64,000 nt of DNA from Sulfidibacter corallicola (GTDB lineage Bacteria > Acidobacteriota > Holophagae > Acanthopleuribacterales > Acanthopleuribacteraceae): assembly GCF_017498545.1 (NCBI RefSeq), contig NZ_CP071793.1, positions 10,534,256 through 10,598,255 on the forward strand, in the 5' to 3' direction. Shown here in pieces: positions 61,517 through 64,000 of this stretch; position 1 is the first letter of the stretch; every line of letters begins with the position of its first letter. A program made the position numbers and the translations under genes. The notes below the pieces were generated by a model. The model had not been told where the DNA came from and searched no databases. It worked only from the letters and a program-made list of their open reading frames with translations.

Positions 61517-61894
61517 ATGCCAGCAGCTTCCACCGAACGCTATATCGAACGTCGCGATCGGCAACGCAAGGTCTTGTTTTTAATCGCGTTGCTGCTTTTT
61601 CTATCCTTTGTCGCGAGCACCTTGTTCGGGGATGCCGGACTCCTGATGAACATGCAGGTCAAAACCGAATACCAGCAGTTGATCGAGGAACGGGACGAGC
61701 TGGAGACAAAAAACGCCCAGCTCCGCCAGGAGATCCAGGCGCTGAAAACGAGCCCGCGCAAGATCGAGGCGATCGGTCGGGCCGAATACGGGTTCGGTCG
61801 GCCGGGCGAGGTGATCTTCTATTTCCCGCCCAAGGAAGAGGAACCGGTTCTCAAGTACGATCCCGCCCAGTCTCCGGAGGGGCGTTCTCCGTAG
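61517..61894 (+). CDS. FtsB/DivIC-like septum formation protein
   Basis: The 125-aa protein has a short basic N-terminus, one membrane helix (about residues 19-37, VLFLIALLLFLSFVASTLF), a coiled coil (EYQQLIEERDELETKNAQLR, about residues 50-75) and the family's IEAIGRAEYGFGRPGEVIFY ending. FtsB and DivIC bridge early and late divisome proteins at the septum. The gene is a single unit. Confidence 0.85.
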   Translation: MPAASTERYIERRDRQRKVLFLIALLLFLSFVASTLFGDAGLLMNMQVKTEYQQLIEERDELETKNAQLRQEIQALKTSPRKIEAIGRAEYGFGRPGEVIFYFPPKEEEPVLKYDPAQSPEGRSP

Positions 61895-61916
61895 GCGCAG
61901 GGTTTTTGATTCATAA

Positions 61917-61970
61917 GTCTTTTTTTACCACCGAGTTCCCGGAGTTCCCGGAGGTAAAGACAAAGAGCCG
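61917..61970 (+). repeat. Dispersed repeat of the TTTTTTACCAC type
   Basis: The sequence TTTTTTACCACCGAGTTCCC followed by a second GGAGTTCCCGGAG resembles, in opposite orientation, the element at 62637-62679. Both have the ACCAC-x-GAGT-x-CC(C)-x-GAG layout common in intergenic repeats. Confidence 0.6.
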
Positions 61971-62636
61971 GAGGAAGCTCTGTTCGCCATATTCTGGAAG
62001 AATGACCCAGGTGGTTTCTCGGAAGTTCACCGAGAAAGGCACGAATCAGTCAAAGAGACAACCTCTCACCAGAACAAAACAACCTGGTTATTCTCTTATC
62101 TTCGATGCGAACAAGGACTATCTAGATAGTGTCCATCCAGAAACAGGTTTTTTTGATAGAGATCCTCTGGATCCTTCGAGTTTCCAATGCAAGCTGTAAC
62201 CAGGCGTCAGGTATCAGCTAAATACCTTCGAACAAGCATCTTGCTGAAACCTGACGCTTGATCGCGTACCCACCCAGTCGGCCCACTTGGATTGTAGAAA
62301 TTGGCTCGTTTTTGGATGGGCATTAGATAGTTTCAACAAGACACCCGGATCACAAAGCCCTACCCCGAAAGCCTCCACTAGAAAGGTCGCCGATCTTGGA
62401 AAAGCCATTATGCGCAGGATCCGAAAATGGGTTCCGAGTTCGTGTCAACCTGCGTGATGCACGAACGAATTCCGCATCATCAAAGGTGAGCCAGGATGGG
62501 ATGGTTTCTTGGAAGTTCACAACAAAACTTCCAACAGCCTACATCAATCATTTAACTGCGTTTCCTCCGTGACCTAACAAGGAACCGCTCGAGCCTTTCA
62601 CCCCTGACAGGAAAAAAGCACCTCCTCAAACAAAGT
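61971..62636. other. Gene-free region with repeat fragments
   Basis: A short partial direct repeat (GGTTTCTCGGAAGTTCAC at about 62012-62030 and GGTTTCTTGGAAGTTCAC at about 62502-62520) is the only structure I can support. Reading frames here have no start signals or family features. Confidence 0.5.
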
Positions 62637-62679
62637 GTGACTCTCTCCGTGATCTCTGGGGACTCTGTGGTAAAAAAGA
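62637..62679 (-). repeat. Dispersed repeat, inverted partner
   Basis: On the minus strand this reads TTTTTTACCACAGAGTCCCC followed by AGAGATCACGGAGAGAG. It is oriented against the element at 61917-61970, so the two bracket the empty region. Confidence 0.6.
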
Positions 62680-62726
62680 ACTTACGCCCGAGTCCCCTGC
62701 AGCTACGGAGCCTCCCCTCCAAATTA

Positions 62727-64000
62727 TTAGAACTTGTAGTTAAGGCGCACGTGCAAGAACTGACCGAGGGTCTGATGGCCGTTCTCCGCGTTCCAAACCG
62801 AGGGCACGAAATTGTCCTGATCGAACAGGTTCCGAATGGCACCCTGGAGTTGCAGTTTGTCGTTGGCCGTCCAAGTCACGCTCAGGTCGGTAGCATAGAA
62901 ATCGTCCAAGTCCCTGGGATTGGGCACCAGCCCCGTCGTCGGCCCTTCCGTGGCGTCGAACCAGGCACGGTTGGTGAGATAAAAATCCAGGTTGTGCTTG
63001 GGCAACACATAGCCGAGGTTGAAGTTGACGAGCGATTTCGGGAAGGCGTCGTACCCAACCGCGCCCGACGCGAAGATCGCTTCACTTTCCACGCGCGACC
63101 CGTTGAGGTCCCATCGCCAGTTCTTCTGCCCCCCCTTGAAGGAGATCTCGAAACCGTCCGACTCGTTCTCACCCACGTTCTGATACTCGTTGGTGAAGAT
63201 CGGATGCTCGATGGGCACCAAAATGATGCCGTCGGTCCACTTGCTTCGGAAGGCCGTGATGTTCAACTTCCACGAATCCGACTGGTACTGGAACACGGCT
63301 TCGAAGGTCTTGATGACTTCCGGCGCGAGATCGGTACTGCCCCTGAACAGGATGGTGCCGCGGAATTCGGCAGCGGTCGGCGCGCGAAACGCTTCACCGT
63401 AGAGGGCCTTCAACGAGGATTTGGGCGTCGTCATGTAGATCAGGCCGAAGCGCGGCGAATTCTGGCCGCCGAAATCGGAGTAATCGTCGTAACGCCCGCC
63501 GAACAGGACCTGGAACTTGTTCTTGAGGAACTTGGCCTTCGCCTCGTAGATCAAACTGTTGATATCGCGATCCACCCCTTTGAGGAAGATCGGCTGTTCG
63601 CCGACCCGAATGCGATCGGGTCCGGTGGTAAAGTAACTGACTTCCTCGGGTACTTCCATCGTCTTGTAGCTGTAGCCGATGGCCCACTGGAGGTTCCAGG
63701 GATTCTCCGACTGCTTGACGACCAGGTCCACACCGGATTGTTCTTCCTCGACGATGTTCTCACCGCCCAAGCCCACCGTGGGAATCGTCGACAAGTCGGT
63801 GAAGGTCTCGACCTCGTCTTCCCAGGAATACAGTTTCCCCTGCACGTTGACGCTGTTCTTCAGGTCCCAGTTGAAACCGACCTTGGCGATGACGGTATCC
63901 TGAATCCCGTCGGTGATGTCGCGATCGAGAAAAATGCTGTTGCCCGACAGGCTCTGTCCGCCGCTGACACTCTCCACCGAATCGTGACCCTTGAAATACA
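62727..64000 (-). CDS. TonB-dependent outer-membrane receptor (C-terminal part, cut by window edge)
   Basis: At least 424 residues of the beta-barrel are present. The frame stays open to the window edge, so the plug domain and start lie outside. Signatures: KFLKNKFQVLFGGRYDDYSD, LKALYGEAFRAPTAAEFRG, DLAPEVIKTFEAVFQYQ, and the C-terminal LQLQGAIRNLFDQDNFVPSV ending in HVRLNYKF with terminal Phe for outer-membrane insertion. Such receptors import siderophores, vitamin B12 or glycans using TonB energy; the ligand is not deducible from this part. The stop lies about 50 bp from a dispersed repeat. Confidence 0.92.
   Translation of the reverse strand, partial: YFKGHDSVESVSGGQSLSGNSIFLDRDITDGIQDTVIAKVGFNWDLKNSVNVQGKLYSWEDEVETFTDLSTIPTVGLGGENIVEEEQSGVDLVVKQSENPWNLQWAIGYSYKTMEVPEEVSYFTTGPDRIRVGEQPIFLKGVDRDINSLIYEAKAKFLKNKFQVLFGGRYDDYSDFGGQNSPRFGLIYMTTPKSSLKALYGEAFRAPTAAEFRGTILFRGSTDLAPEVIKTFEAVFQYQSDSWKLNITAFRSKWTDGIILVPIEHPIFTNEYQNVGENESDGFEISFKGGQKNWRWDLNGSRVESEAIFASGAVGYDAFPKSLVNFNLGYVLPKHNLDFYLTNRAWFDATEGPTTGLVPNPRDLDDFYATDLSVTWTANDKLQLQGAIRNLFDQDNFVPSVWNAENGHQTLGQFLHVRLNYKF

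Noticed and set aside
62214..62408. Small minus-strand frame between repeats
   Set aside because: The region is repeat-rich and gene-free; the frame has no start signal or recognisable protein pattern.
1..64000. tRNA, rRNA, integrase, transposase or phage genes
   Set aside because: None was recognised by sequence or motif. The repeats and scars are therefore not attributed to a specific mobile element.

Overview
The window looks like chromosomal DNA of a GC-rich Gram-negative bacterium. A type II secretion (T2SS)-like operon with an outer-membrane secretin, a TonB-domain protein, a TonB-dependent receptor and a Skp/OmpH-type chaperone all require an outer membrane. The mix of very large signal-peptide Rhs proteins, a PKD-repeat protein, a dockerin-tailed metalloprotease and many dispersed intergenic repeats reminds me of large-genome Acidobacteriota (Holophagae-like). 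That placement is a low-confidence inference, because no rRNA or other phylogenetic marker is present.

Layout. 1-1.9 kb: NorD-like VWA protein. 1.9-6.2 kb: a segment bounded by compound dispersed repeats in opposite orientation (1922-2905 and 5692-6205). It encloses a divergent MarR regulator/DUF4336 pair with twin operators, decayed DUF1501/DUF1800 genes and a small anchored protein. 6.2-9.1 kb: an HxlR regulator divergent from a molybdopterin oxidoreductase. 9.1-43.1 kb: a minus-strand polymorphic-toxin locus. It is transcribed from a 2023-aa secreted Rhs-type partner (37003-43074) into a 3363-aa Rhs protein (26800-36891), a cluster of small toxin/immunity genes, a second 3366-aa Rhs protein (14580-24680) with its immunity gene, and an orphan 5'-truncated Rhs copy (9685-13872) with its immunity gene. 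43.6-53.0 kb: a compact T2SS-like operon (F, G-type pseudopilin, E, D, L-, M- and C-like proteins, three more pseudopilin-like proteins) with nearly every junction a stop/start overlap. 53.0-57.1 kb: Skp-like chaperone, lipoprotein and PKD-repeat protein. 57.0-58.8 kb: gamma-glutamylcyclotransferase, YkgJ-type cysteine protein and TonB-domain protein on the minus strand. 59.2-61.9 kb: M12B-like metalloprotease and FtsB/DivIC-like protein. 61.9-62.7 kb: repeats. 62.7-64.0 kb: C-terminal part of a TonB-dependent receptor that runs off the window.

How it fits together. The Rhs locus is the centre of interest. Three Rhs copies share near-identical cores but end in three different C-terminal toxin tips, each followed by its own small immunity-type gene. 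One tip carries the zinc-deaminase signature CAE ... PVCKNC. The full-length copies begin with Sec signal peptides and show no PAAR-like start. They contain a LamG-like domain inserted in the Rhs core and a five-times repeated YWxGxxW module. They are paired with a separate secreted Rhs-type protein and lie back to back with a T2SS-like operon. This suggests, but does not prove, a Sec-dependent and possibly T2SS-linked way of displaying or delivering Rhs toxins. Recombination scars (a 10-bp microhomology junction, rhs remnants, mosaic identity blocks) show that the locus has been repeatedly duplicated and reshuffled.
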